Positions 1 to 10,989 of a DNA stretch of 64,000 nt are shown here, piece by piece. Numbering within the stretch: position 1 is the first letter of the stretch; every line of letters starts with the position of its first letter. Below the pieces are notes generated by a model. That model ran no database searches. It was given only the letters and a program-made list of their open reading frames with translations, and was not told the origin of the DNA. The position numbers and the translations under genes are program-made. Source of the DNA: Phoronis australis (taxonomy: Eukaryota; Phoronida; Phoronidae); NCBI GenBank assembly GCA_002633005.1, contig NMRA01000136.1, forward strand, positions 542,967 through 606,966, given 5' to 3'.

Positions 1-265
1 CCCTCCCTCTCTTCCTTTCTCACCCCTCTCTCTGAGGATTGAATTCTCGCGTTTAATTACAACTTCAGGGCCATGAAATTTTCTCGTCACCCTACGTTTT
101 GGTTAATTTATCACTGTCTCCAGACGTCCAGCTGTTGTGCCCGAACACACCCTTTTGAGCTACTCTTGAAATTAACTGAGAAACTCCTTGTCGACGGGTA
201 TAAGTCCGCACTATTGAGTCTGTAACCTCAAGATGGTCTACTGAGACCTTGTTGTTTCTTTTCAG
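1..265 (+). other. Last intron (partial) of an upstream DUOX paralogue
   Basis: Sequence upstream of the terminal DUOX exon at 266. It begins with a CT-rich simple-sequence tract (1-35) and ends with a pyrimidine tract and TTTTCAG acceptor. Short stretches near 215-262 resemble the corresponding intron end of the main DUOX gene (about 52080-52132), as expected for paralogous introns. The CT tract corresponds in position to the CTGT/CCCT tract at 60030-60090 beside the relic exon. Confidence 0.6.
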
Positions 266-394
266 GTGACCAAATTTGGTGTATTCGCTTGCGGACCTAC
301 TGTTATGTCAAAGACCGTAAGGACCGCATGTTCTCAACATAATGGAAACTCGGACGTGTCATTCGAGTTTCATGACGAAATATTCAATAATTGA
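266..394 (+). CDS. DUOX: Terminal exon of an upstream dual oxidase paralogue (partial gene)
   Basis: A TTTTCAG acceptor is followed by 42 codons and a TGA stop, exactly the length of the last exon of the complete DUOX gene (52133-52261). The translation begins VTKFGVFACGP and ends DEIFNN. FACGP is the C-terminal NADPH-binding Cys-Gly-Pro motif of NOX/DUOX dehydrogenase domains. Against the main gene's last exon there are seven amino-acid differences in 42 (for example GPTVM against GPSIM), so this is a paralogue, not an allele. Only this exon lies in the window; the rest of the gene must be to the left. No stop or frameshift is seen, so it may belong to a working gene. It shows that DUOX genes here are in head-to-tail tandem. 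Confidence 0.9.
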   Translation: MTKFGVFACGPTVMSKTVRTACSQHNGNSDVSFEFHDEIFNN

Positions 395-814
395 CCAATT
401 TGTAATCAACACATATTTTTCTGTTCGCCAATAATTTTCCACCCACCATATCGACCTTTAATTAATTTCACAATCATTTCGTTCGTTGTCTTTGTTAAGC
501 TCTTCAGGCAACTTATTTTAAAATGTTCTATTCAAGTTTTGTAACTGACGTCATTCTAGTCGAGCTCTAAGTGCGACAGTGCCTTTATATAGAAACCCAG
601 AAGTAAAGTGTGTTAACATCAAAATGGACACTCAGATGCGACATTGGAGGTTTATGACACAATATTCAGGCAGTTTGCTAAACTGTTTTCTAAAATCCTC
701 AAAGCTCTTGCAAACAAAGAAATAATTGAAAATAATTCGCAAATAGTTAAAAATAAATTATTAAAGTTGTGGAGATCAATCAACGGCGCAAAAGTCGAAG
801 CTTAAGCACAAATA

Positions 815-990
815 ATACTATTCACAGACCACATTATACGCAGGCTATATTATACAAAGACCACACTATGAGCAGACCAGACTATAATGCGACTACATTG
901 TACGCATATAACATTATAACCAGATCACATTGTGCGCAGACTATAATATACACAGACCACACTGTATGGACCTGCCATGATACTACAAGT
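815..990. repeat. Minisatellite with CAGACCACATTATA-like units
   Basis: Imperfect tandem units of roughly 17-20 bases with core CAGACCACATTATACGCAG, for example around 826, 860 and 945. The same unit family occurs at about 57830-58080 and 60580-60740. Copies are diverged, so the array is old. It is preceded at 725-790 by a short segment (GAAAATAATTCGCAAATAGT) that also precedes the other two arrays. Confidence 0.7.
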
Positions 991-1928
991 TCATTAACAG
1001 ATCGTAGGCTTTTGTGAAAGATGAAGAAAGGCAATTTACGATGGACTAATTAGACATAGCCTATGCGTGCCACCATGCTCAGAAACACACGCCAGGCGAG
1101 ACTGTGGCTACGGGGAGATGGAAAGTTCCGGTTTCCAGAGATTTCACACCGAAAGTGAAGGAAGCAGGAAGAAATCTCGGATAGCATATAGTCAAGATAA
1201 GAAAAAAGTAAGGGGGTGGGGCTAACGTACGAGAAGCCGGTGAGAAGGGTCAAAAGAAATACATGCGAAATTGTAGAGTGCTCAGCTGATAGCTCGCGTA
1301 GTCGTCAGTAGAAGGGATTTGGTAAAGACTCAAGCCTAAGCACTGTGTGTATAAGCAGGGCCGAAGCGTTCTTTCGTGCTTTCTTTCAAAAAACAAGGTT
1401 TGATTTAGACCGCTTACCTTTATAAAAGTGGCTTTGTCATGTTCCTTACTAAATTTAGAGGAGAATTTCGGGATTGTTGAAAACTTAAGTTTCGGTATTT
1501 GTTTGATTAAGCTCATAAAACATCATGTCCCGTCTTCAAATCACACTTACTTTGACTAAAAACAGTTTCCGAACAGTAGCCTAAATCAAGCTTGGTTTCT
1601 TCATCGAAAGCACGAGTTTAATGCCACTTTTAAACACACACTGGCTGGTAGACGTGAGGATATATAGCTGGAACATTAACGGCATGGACTTTTAAAAGAA
1701 CTACTTTCGCTGCTTTGATATTCAGGAAACACGGAGAAACAGTTTAGATCATTTTCAATTGTATGATTACACTACATGTGCAAAAAATAAGTCGTAGGGA
1801 GCAATCTGTTATTCAGACAGCATTTTGCTAATGTGAAAGAAAATGTTGTACCATCTACCTCGTTGCAAGAGCCCTACTATCCAAATGTTCTCTGGCTGAG
1901 ATTTTAGTTAGTCAACTGGTTTGAAATA

Positions 1929-2071
1929 TTGACTGAATAAAGCTCGCCACGACGTCACACGCCCAAGTCAACTGTGCATTGGTTTAAAAATGCCTAACGA
2001 CAAGAGAAATTGAAAGCGGTCCTAGCCAAGTAGAATCTTCGTTTGTGCGGAAACGTACTTTATTCAGTCAA
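1929..2071. repeat. Short inverted repeat, possible MITE or hairpin
   Basis: TTGACTGAATAAAG at 1929-1942 is exactly inverted as CTTTATTCAGTCAA at 2058-2071, enclosing about 115 bases. The related copy in the second block (about 61600-61750) keeps the left arm but has a diverged right arm. No clear target-site duplication is seen, so its mobile status is not proven. Confidence 0.4.
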
Positions 2072-2699
2072 AACGATTACCAGACGGATGAAATTATTAA
2101 ATGGTCTGCCCCACACACTACAGCACCAGTCTATGTTTTACCCAAAAGGTCAAGTATATTTTCTGATAACTTGGTCTTTCATCATTTAGTGTTCGACATA
2201 TAGAAAAATTTAAAAAAAAAATCAACGGTTTGATAATAAAGAAAACGATACTCTCGGCTATGATGGCGGAATCATGTGCGCTTAACCATCAGAATACCTG
2301 CGTTTGCGTCGACGTTGACCACGTTGAAACTAGGTGCAAAGGCAATGGCGCATGCAGGACAAGTCGGACACATTTTCAATACTTCGGGGTCAGTGACGAG
2401 CATTCGAAAAGATCGATGCTTTACTTATCTGTGGTGAGGTGCAAATAAGGGATCAGAAAAATACTTTAACTCTTCCTCCACAGGAGGAGATCCATGATCC
2501 TTGCGAGAACAAATACGTATAAATACTGTTACAATACTTAGTCTCTTATCTACAAGAACAGAGCACAGAGCACCAAATTTGATAAATGTTTCAAAGAGAT
2601 ACTAAAGCAGGGGCACAGTATCATGTTATAAACACGGCACCATGCTAGCGGCGGTCGGAGAGCCGTATTTGTGAGTCTGGTCGCGAGTTTGTGAGTCGG

Positions 2700-3720
2700 T
2701 GAAGTGTCCATGAGAGAAGAAAACGGAAGATCATTTATGTAAATTAAGTAGAGAAGCGGGCGAAGGCAAAGCCCTGGGGATCTCCAGTAGATATTGGTAA
2801 GCAACTGGAAGTTGAATCTCTCAGTGAAACATATTAGGTGCGGTTTGAGAGATACATTTTAAACAGTGTATATCCAATTCCAGTAATACCTTTATGATTC
2901 ATCTTTTGTAAGAGTATTTGGTGGTCGAAAGCTTTAGAGAAACCGAGAAAGAGGACCACGGGATTCATGTCATGATCAAGACGAGAACAAATGCGGTCTA
3001 AAAGTTCAAGCGAAACAAGTTCAGTAGAATGACATTTTGTGAAGCCATGTTGGTGTTTGTAAAGAATGTCATTTTCATTTAGGAAAGTTGAAAGTTGTGT
3101 ACATATAATTTTTTCTATAATTTTTGAGATTGTTTGGAAAATGGAAATGGGTCTATAATCCCCCGGATGCTTTGGGTCCTGATCATGTTGTTTAAAAACC
3201 GGGATTACCTTCGCAATCTTCAGAGCTTCTGGAAATGTACCAGTGTGCAAGCATTGGTTGATGATGGTCGCGAGAGGTTCAATTACAAAAACGGCTGCTT
3301 ATTTTGATTTTAGGTAATAAGTTATCATGACCAGTACTATTTTTGCGTCCATGTCTCTTATAATATCTAGTACATGTTTATTATTAATTAGTTTGAAAGA
3401 GAACCTAAATTTGTTTGCCGTGGGAAGATGGGCCGATTTGGGTAAAGTAGGTGTTGCATAAAATTGCCATTTCGGGTAGGTCACTGGTTTTAGTGTTATC
3501 TGGACGTAAGAGACATTCTGGGGTATCATTTTTTGTTCGTACGCCGTTGTTCATAACTGTTTTTATTGTATTCCATGTTTTTTATGTCAGACTTCTCTTT
3601 TTAAAATGTGTCATGATAGTAAGACTGCTTGGCAAAATCAATAGTTCTTTGAGAATCTTGTTGTATACTTTAAGATTGTTGTGGCATGTAGCGTAGGATT
3701 GTGTGTTGCGAGGGGTTGTC
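2700..3720 (-). mobile_element. Degenerate CR1/Jockey-type LINE reverse transcriptase fragment
   Basis: On the - strand the 3250-2834 reading frame shows non-LTR reverse transcriptase landmarks: IAKVIPVFK, then GDYRPISIFQTISKIIEKII (RT block 2), a QHGF block, and a broken catalytic region in which the usual D-x-S-K-A-F-D reads LGFSKAFDHQ. A further frame near 2804-2715 carries LIYINDLPFSS. Upstream (3529-3299) is the linker region. Frames are separated by stops and shifts, the first catalytic Asp is replaced, and no intact YxDD is seen. It is a dead, truncated copy. The second copy at about 62840-63840 lies in the matching place of the duplicated block. Confidence 0.8.
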
Positions 3721-4000
3721 TTGGTTTGTTTGTCTCTGTAAACGAATGGAAATTAAGATGCCAGGTGTAACCCACGGAAATAATATAATACGGAAACTTT
3801 GCTTAATCGTAGCTTGTTGTGGCAATCGTTTGCAAAAAGTGATTTCACAGTAGAATCCAAATATTCCAACGTTTTGTCTCGAAACCTATGAAATTACATA
3901 ACTACATTGTTTACCCTAACGACAGAGCCGATTTACAAGCGCATTGGGTGCGTTTAAGAATTTTACGATGTGTCTCTGTTGTATTTAAGTATATAGAATG

Positions 4001-7000
4001 AATACACGATCTTCACATTATGAAAATATAACTGCATGTTTATCAGTTATGTCATTGGTTTACATGTGGTTTGCGCGCAAAGATTCACTTATCTAGAGGA
4101 TCTGAGTATGGTTTGACAATGTGTTTAGACTTACTTCATTGCAAAATATAAAATTTATATTCGAATTCCCGGTCTGTTAGGGGAATTTGCTTCTCCTTAA
4201 TTACAGCTGCTAAAGAGGTTTTAGTTCTAGAAGCGTCTCATCCCTAGACAAACGTCCTGGAGAGACAGGTATTGTGTATTGGTTTATAAACACTTCTTTA
4301 TCTTTTGTCTGTGCAAAAATCTCGCCAATTCCCAAGAATTTAGCTATGAGATTTCACACTTTGCTATTCTGTCCTATATCGGCTCATGTTTTATTTAACC
4401 CATTTCCAAGTTGTGAGACCAACAGACCAACATATTTGCCAGTGGTGCTCTGTTTATTTCGAAAACTTGCTTCAATATTTACACTTGTCTATCAAAGGAG
4501 ACTCGGCGATGCGCCACAATAGGTATCGGCCTGTTTAAATCTCGGTATTTGATTTTCACTCCCATGTTTTGAATATTAATTGACTATGATCAACATTACC
4601 CAGTGTCCCTAAGCGGCGCGTGACTAGAATTTTAGAATCATCTCCTAACTCACGACGCGCCGTTCAACACCTGAAGCAGCAGGTAAGATGGTTCGATTCT
4701 GAATTGATCGCCTTTAGCTTGTAAGCATTTTTACATATTGATTACTTACATACTGTCGTTTTCTCAGCTCACTAGATATCATTACAAACTAACTTACGGT
4801 CGACTTTTAAGTCTTAAAAGATTGTGAGGTACAATAGCCATATGAAAGTTTCGAAGTTTGTCGCCTTGGTGAGCAAGTTTGCACTATATCTCCAATCTTG
4901 GATTTTCTCAGGAAATCTTTCCTTTCACAAACCCAGTTTGGCTCTTATTTTTAATTTCTTTTTGGCGTATTAATTCACTGTGAAATTCACAACTTCAAGT
5001 AATTTAGATATCTAGTCGGAATTTCCGCATTTCCACTTCGGACCGTTTTAAACTTGATGTTTCTTATCGCCTGTGGTTAGTTACGGTTGTGTGCAAATAA
5101 AGCATTTTAATCGCCTACTGTGAAGTACATTTCCTGGTTAAATCTGTTGCCAGTTTCCATTACATTGTTGACTAAGAGTGCGTAATATATTTTGGAGATT
5201 TTTGTCACCAATTGAGTTATTTTGTTTAAGTTAAAAACTTTCATGACCCTCTTGTCAGATGATGTCTTTACATTAAGTTGAAAAAAACACTAGCACCATT
5301 TAATTCCCAACCAGGGTTTATGTTATAAACACAGAAAAAAAACAAGTAACTGCAAGAAATGCGAAGTTTATCTTAACCGCTTGTGTAGCGAGTTGGGCGG
5401 CGTACCTTACAATTAGAATGTATAGTTCCATATATCCTCGCAGCACGTTATCCAAAAGATTATTGCCTTTTTGTAACCATTTTTCCATTTCCTGATCATG
5501 GGTGAATTTTAAAAGTGGATATATCTCTTAGCTGTATAAAGTAGTCAAGCTAAGCACCATTTTATTAACCTGTTTATCTTGCAGCGATGCTCAGCACATT
5601 CAAACTTATTGTAATTAATCAGAATGGCACCCCTCTAGAATTACTTTTGAAGGAGTTGAAGAAGTACATTCATAACCCCATGGAGTTTTCCCGTAAAGCA
5701 CTGCGAACCGAGAGTTTCACTACAAGCACTGGGGGATTTTTTTATGAGACTGAATGGCTCAAAATCGCGCACTATCGATACAAATGGACTTGGCTTTGAC
5801 AAATATTTGTATAGAGGGCTCATACGATGGCACAAAAATCGCAATCCATTTAGAATTTCATGTCTTAGAAGCGTATAGTAGTTGAGTTCAAGCAAGATCG
5901 ATATTTCATAGTAGATAACATTTAAAAAGGACGTTTGTCTTGCATTGCAACCGTGTAAACCGATGTAATGCACGCGTTATCAGAAGGATTTAGCTTTCCA
6001 TGGGATACCGCGGTGACGGGTGTTGTTATATTTCAGCTTCCAACTCGTAGGATAGCGCGCTGTTCATCTAAAGAATTCCGCTTTCACAAAACCTTGCTAT
6101 TTGTATTGAACGAGCTGCGTTGGATTACTATCATCCAACATTGCGTTGTTTGACGCAACGATTAGTTAACATAACACGATCGGTTTAACATAAGTGTGAA
6201 CCTCTAAACAAAACATTTACATTTTCTTTTTGATAAACGCTTCTTCATCATTTTAAATTTGATTTAGCCTTTTACAGGAATCGAAATGAATTAAAAGGCA
6301 CGATTTTTAGGGGTTTTTCACCAACCACTTTCCTCCATTGTATTTCTATTTCTGTCGATGATCTAGCACCGCCCAATGACCCAATTACACTTTCGGTAAT
6401 TTCCGCGATCGGCCGAGCACTACCGAGCGTTTAAAGGTTACCTCCATTTTTTGTAAAAGTCGACAGTCATTCATAGGACTTGTGAATTGAATCTGAAATA
6501 TACAAAAATGTAAGGAACAGCGTAATCTGACGAGAGTTTATATTTGCAAGCATAATAGACAGAAAGAGGCCGAATGATGCATGCATTCGGCTTTCGCAGT
6601 CCATTTCACTACCTCCAATCCTGGAAAGAGCTACAGCGGTGTCATATAGAGTTGCCACAAGCACCACAATAGCAACGCCTCACTATACTTCAATATACCA
6701 TAAACCAAGGGAAAACGAGCAGCAATATCTGACGACGATTTGCCCTTAACGCCATGGAGGATGGTTAATGCTGCGATTAGATGTGCCCAAGTCTTCGTAG
6801 TATGTATCGACCAATAAAAGCTCGTAAATCGCAAAACTTGGGAGATCAAAAATTGCTATTGCGTTCATTATTCCGAAAGTTTATTATTTTGAAAAAATCT
6901 AAAAAATTCTAGCCGGTTTTGCTTCTTTGAAAGTTTTTCATAACGCCTTGCTTTAATCAATGGCATTATCAATGTCAAATCCACCGCAGCCTCTAATTGG

Positions 7001-8180
7001 CCATTAAAAATACGGAATCATCGCACATCATGCTAATTTAAAAATCGGGAATGTTCTTAAAATAAACGGCTAACCCAGAAAAGTATTTTTCGTGCATGAC
7101 ATCAAGTAGCCTAACATGTTTGCCCACAAGTGTGAATCGTTTTATTGAGTCGTTGGTGGTTTCGGTGATCTCATTGTTAATTAAAATAGAATCCTACCTC
7201 AGTAAGGAATACTATGACACCGGGTATATGAGAATAAAAAGACCTACTGGATTGTCGGTTCTTAGCCAACTGAGCTCGGCGAAATGCCGCCAGAGCAATG
7301 GTGACGTTTATTTTTAAAGTTGCGCCAATTTATACCCGTGTATTGAAGCCGATTGAAACCCATTGTGTATTGTAATCAGTCTGCTCAACGATATAAGTCA
7401 CTTCATTAAAGCCTTCCTCGATCGGATTCCTGTTATTCAGGATGTATTGGCTACCCAACTATTCTTAGCGATGCTTAGTAACATAAGAAAATACGATTTT
7501 GTTCAAAAACACTCAATCGCAGGCACCTCAAATGAGGCGTGAAATAACCGTTTCTGCCATATTACGTCACTGGGAGAAAACGGCAACCAAAGAATGCAGC
7601 GCGGTTTTGAACATTCGCCTGTGCTCGTGTGGTAGAAGTACAGCCTGCCGCTGATACCAGAGCATACTGACTAGAACGCCAATATAGATGTAATTCTGTT
7701 CTTAGCAGGAATCTTGCGTTGACGTAGACGAAAGTCGGGCACTGAGCGGCCTAAGCCAAATCGTTCGATCATTACTATGACTGATCATTTTGCATTTTTA
7801 TTATTTCTGTCTGGTCATAGAATGGTGATATTATGTTTCAATTTAGTCAAACGTTCACGTAGCGTTTGCCATAGGTCAATGTTCTAACTCGAAATTGGGA
7901 TGAATTGTCCAAACGTCATGTAACACAAGACATCCGGTCACAACAACAAAGGATTAACCGTACATCCACCAACCATTACGTAGTAGACTAAGTTTACGTA
8001 ATATCAGCCACACATGTAGGTCAATATATGACTGAGAATGGGGATGAACTAAATCAACCAATCTTAAAGGAGAATGTCACCCGATTTAATTAGTTGTTTT
8101 TACCGTCTTAATCGGTCCCTATCCACGTCGCCTCTCATACGGTCGACCTCACTTTGCCGAGAGGTGTCGCGTTAACCTGT
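4001..8180. other. Non-genic AT-rich stretch, nothing recognised
   Basis: Only short chance ORFs (60-110 codons) occur on both strands, none with a recognisable motif or plausible splice context. A segment near 6117-6170 (TTTGACGCAACGATT with flanking GCGTTGGATT) recurs at about 15660-15700, suggesting an old dispersed repeat. No RNA gene is visible. Confidence 0.5.
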
Positions 8181-8231
8181 GAGGAAGGTGAGAAGCGACG
8201 CAGCGACGTCAGGGGTTCTTCTGCAGAGTGA

Positions 8232-8495
8232 ATGCCGCTATATTGCGGTGTATCGGTTCCCGCTTGTCCGAACTATGAAGCTGCGAAGAAAGCGGGTACA
8301 TCGTTTTTTCGACTTCCTCGAGAGCCCGAAATGCTTAGGAAGTGGCTTGCGGTTGTAAAGAATGAAAGGTATGAGGCCGTCAAACATCTCCGTGTCTGTG
8401 GCCGGCATTTCGTCGACAGTAATTTCTCTGACGAATTCCTGCTTACCAAAGAACTATCCATACATTCCGTTGCCTATGAGGCTTCTGCAAGGTGA
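8232..8495 (+). CDS. THAP-type zinc-finger domain ORF (isolated)
   Basis: An 87-codon ORF from ATG at 8232 fits the THAP DNA-binding fold. It begins MPLYCG with a second Cys at residue 12 (CPN), then FFRLPREPEMLRKWLAVV (the conserved Pro and Trp of THAP domains), and ends with VCGRHFVDSNF, the C-x2-H half of the C2CH zinc site. Oddities: the first Cys pair is spaced C-x6-C rather than the usual C-x2-4-C, and no AVPTF box follows. A possible donor (AAG/GTGATC) lies at about 8492, just before the stop. It could be the first exon of a THAP transcription factor, or a remnant of a THAP/P-element-type transposase. No partner domain is found nearby on either strand, and zinc-binding competence is uncertain. 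Confidence 0.65.
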   Translation: MPLYCGVSVPACPNYEAAKKAGTSFFRLPREPEMLRKWLAVVKNERYEAVKHLRVCGRHFVDSNFSDEFLLTKELSIHSVAYEASAR

Positions 8496-9390
8496 TCATG
8501 TCCTTTAAGAGTGCAAAATATTTTCTATTTCCCCAACTAGGCATCCCAATTTTTACGAGTACACGTTACGGTTTGATCTGTTGCTACCACCACTATTTCA
8601 GACATGTTTGACATCATAGGGACAATGATATTTCTTTCAGCTTTTAAGCTGTATAAAACACGTTAGTATGCCGCCACTTTTATAACCTTTAATTGGCTGG
8701 CCCTTCTCAAGGGCGATATTCTGTTGTTGCTTTGAGAAAATCTGTCAACCTGCCGGCAAATAAATGCGTGCTTTTATTTCCTTCCACCACAATTTCTTTA
8801 AGAAATTGTCCTTCGTAACTAAGGTGGTAGACAGAACCCGTCAGCATCAGAAACTTTGGTTTTGCTTCTTTTGTGTGGAGCAGGGCAATTACTGCATTAG
8901 CGATGACTACAAGGCAATAAAACACTGGAAGAAATAAACCAAACTATCATGGACTAAAACTGGTGTTTTTTTTCCATCAGACTGGCTTCCGAAATCGAAT
9001 TCTCCGTGAAAAAATGTTGGTATTGTCGTTCGTCTCAAAGAAATTCAATAAGTATTATCCAAATACGATGCCACTGTAGTTGTCCTTACGAAGAGAATGT
9101 GTTTACTGTAATGCTGGATACGTATGAGCGTCAACAATAAAGAATTTGTAACCTGATCCTAGAAACTCCTTTCACGTGGAGTTGAAACTGTACGCTGTAC
9201 AGTTTGACTATACCATAAAACTACTCATGTCAAAAAACACGGAAAGCACACAGGGACACTTCCATAAATTCTATTTTGCACATTTGATAGAATTCATTCA
9301 CACAATCCGAGAAAGAAGGCAAAGTGTATGAACCGTTTTCCTCTGTGTGACAAATACCATGTAAACTCTTGAAATATGAAGTCGCTTTCG

Positions 9391-9540
9391 TAAAATGTAA
9401 CATTGGTACATTTCTCGCATGTACATTCAACGTAAATTATAACAATTACATAAAATGCAAAAATTTTTTACATTTTAGGAGAGGCCTAACACCATAAAAT
9501 GTAACATGGACATAAAATGTAACAATTGTTACATTTTACG
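9391..9540. repeat. Cluster of TAAAATGTAAC motifs with a perfect 26-bp palindrome
   Basis: TAAAATGTAAC occurs at about 9391 and 9496 and starts at 9513, with an inverted copy ending at 9538. The last two form a perfect palindrome spanning 9513-9538 (half-site TAAAATGTAACAA). The sequence could form a cruciform or bind a dimeric protein. No gene is recognised next to it. Confidence 0.6.
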
Positions 9541-10193
9541 GCGTATCAAAGCGCTTCGTTTTCATAACACACGAAGTACGTAAGTTTACAAGGCATGCTT
9601 GTTTGGAAGTGTACAAGACAATAGGAAAAATGCAAATGCCGTCGTGCCTCACTTGAGCACATTTCTTACTTCCTTCTCTAACCGATATTTGTGAGTCTCA
9701 CACGATAAAAGGCGTGTTTATTTGAATAGCATTTTCTATGAAAAAGCAATGAATACATGTGGTAAACGACGTCGTTTTCATAACAAGAATTCATTTTCTA
9801 TGAAAAAGCGCCACCTGCCTCTCGTAGCCTTGGGAAAGAGTGTAGTGGGCCACCGGCTCATATTCTTAAATACACGACATCTATGATCTTGCACACAAGG
9901 CGCAGGACCGATTTCAATGTCGAAATGTTTCCTTTCGTATTGCTAGGCAGAAAAATGATAAAAAATTGACAATTTCCCATGGTCCGTAACCGAAAATTAA
10001 GATTAGCAGACGAAGTAAGTATCACCTCCGCAGGGAACTTCATAAGAAAATATCGGAGTTGTGAATCTGTTGTCTATAATCAGTACTTTTGTCAGTCATT
10101 CGCCCACACCCTGACAACTGGGGTACCAGAGCCGCGTTCCGCAGACCCAAGGCACTTGCGGCGAGAAATCTTTGATATGGCACTCTATTCCAT

Positions 10194-10436
10194 GGTCCTG
10201 TTCCAACAAAACCGACTTAGCTAAGACAAATCTTAGAGTTTAGTAAATTTTATAAAGCTAAATTTGTCTCAAAACCAATTCAAGAAAGAGAACTTAAGTT
10301 TGACTTAAGTGTTTGACATAAGTTGTCGTAATTTTTACTAACTTGCCGAATGTGGAAGTTTCAAAGTTTGGAAGTTAAGACAAATCTTAAACTTAAGTCA
10401 AAAATGAACTTAAGTCAATTTCTTGGAACAGGCCCC
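10194..10436. mobile_element. Short non-autonomous DNA element (MITE)
   Basis: The left end reads CCTGTTCCAACAAAACCGAC and the right end, inverted, reads CCTGTTCCAAGAAATTGAC: imperfect terminal inverted repeats of about 20 bases. The interior is AT-rich with many AACTTAAGT/TTAAGACAAATCTTA motifs and has no coding capacity. The length of about 240 bp and the termini fit a MITE. Superfamily and target-site duplication are unresolved. Confidence 0.6.
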
Positions 10437-10439
10437 CAG

Positions 10440-10985
10440 TCGACAACGCAGACCATCCACCTCAGTGGCCACCAGTTTGCTAGGATAAGCGAGTAAGCTC
10501 TCGAACATAGGTGGGAGACATTTGCTCTTCGCACCAATGATTTTGTGTCGTCTTGACTGATCTTGTTTTTTTGCTAGCCAGATTTCTACGCCTCGAAAAC
10601 ACAGCCCAGCGCCCGCGACCACCAAACTTTATTCAGTCCCTTTTAAATTATGTGCAGCCGATATGTGAAAACCAAAAGTAAACATCTTTTATAATCCAGT
10701 TAGTTTTCCCAAATGGTTTGACGCTGATTGTTGGGAAATGAGAGCCCCCAGCCGTGAAAATGGGGACTCGAATTTCTGTCGTTGTGGACCTTTTTCATGG
10801 CAAAAAGTTGGGAAGACTACAAAAAAAACACCCTTCAACTGTGCGTCTGCGTCTTTTTTAGTGGACTTTTGTCTCGTTTTCTCGGACTTTTTTGTTTCTC
10901 CGAGGCGAACCCCCCGAGCCCCCCCCCTAGGTGCGCGCAAGGAAAGCTGTCATTAGGCATAAATTAAGTAAATTTAGACTCAGTA
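10440..10985. other. Non-genic stretch with poly-C/poly-A rich segment
   Basis: Overlapping low-complexity ORFs at 10689-10967 occur in several frames on both strands, driven by A-, T- and C-runs (for example CCCCCCGAGCCCCCCCCC near 10910). They show no recognisable domain. A dead LINE begins just downstream. Confidence 0.4.
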
Positions 10986-10989
10986 TTGG

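Larger units (their letters stand above)
432..4000. repeat. 3'-flank block, copy 1 of a segmental duplication (partner 60190-64000)
   Basis: From about 432 on, the sequence downstream of the upstream DUOX terminal exon matches 60190 to the window end, in the same order and orientation. Near 541-720 against 60308-60490 I see only a handful of mismatches in about 180 bases. The shared block carries the minisatellite at about 815, the short inverted repeat at about 1929, and the dead LINE at about 2700-3720. Copy 2 has an extra segment of about 455 bp (62385-62839). No gene other than the dead LINE is visible here. Confidence 0.88.

Noticed and set aside
10689-10967. Overlapping ORFs in three frames near a C-rich run
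   Set aside because: Low-complexity composition, no motif, mutually antisense; not a gene.
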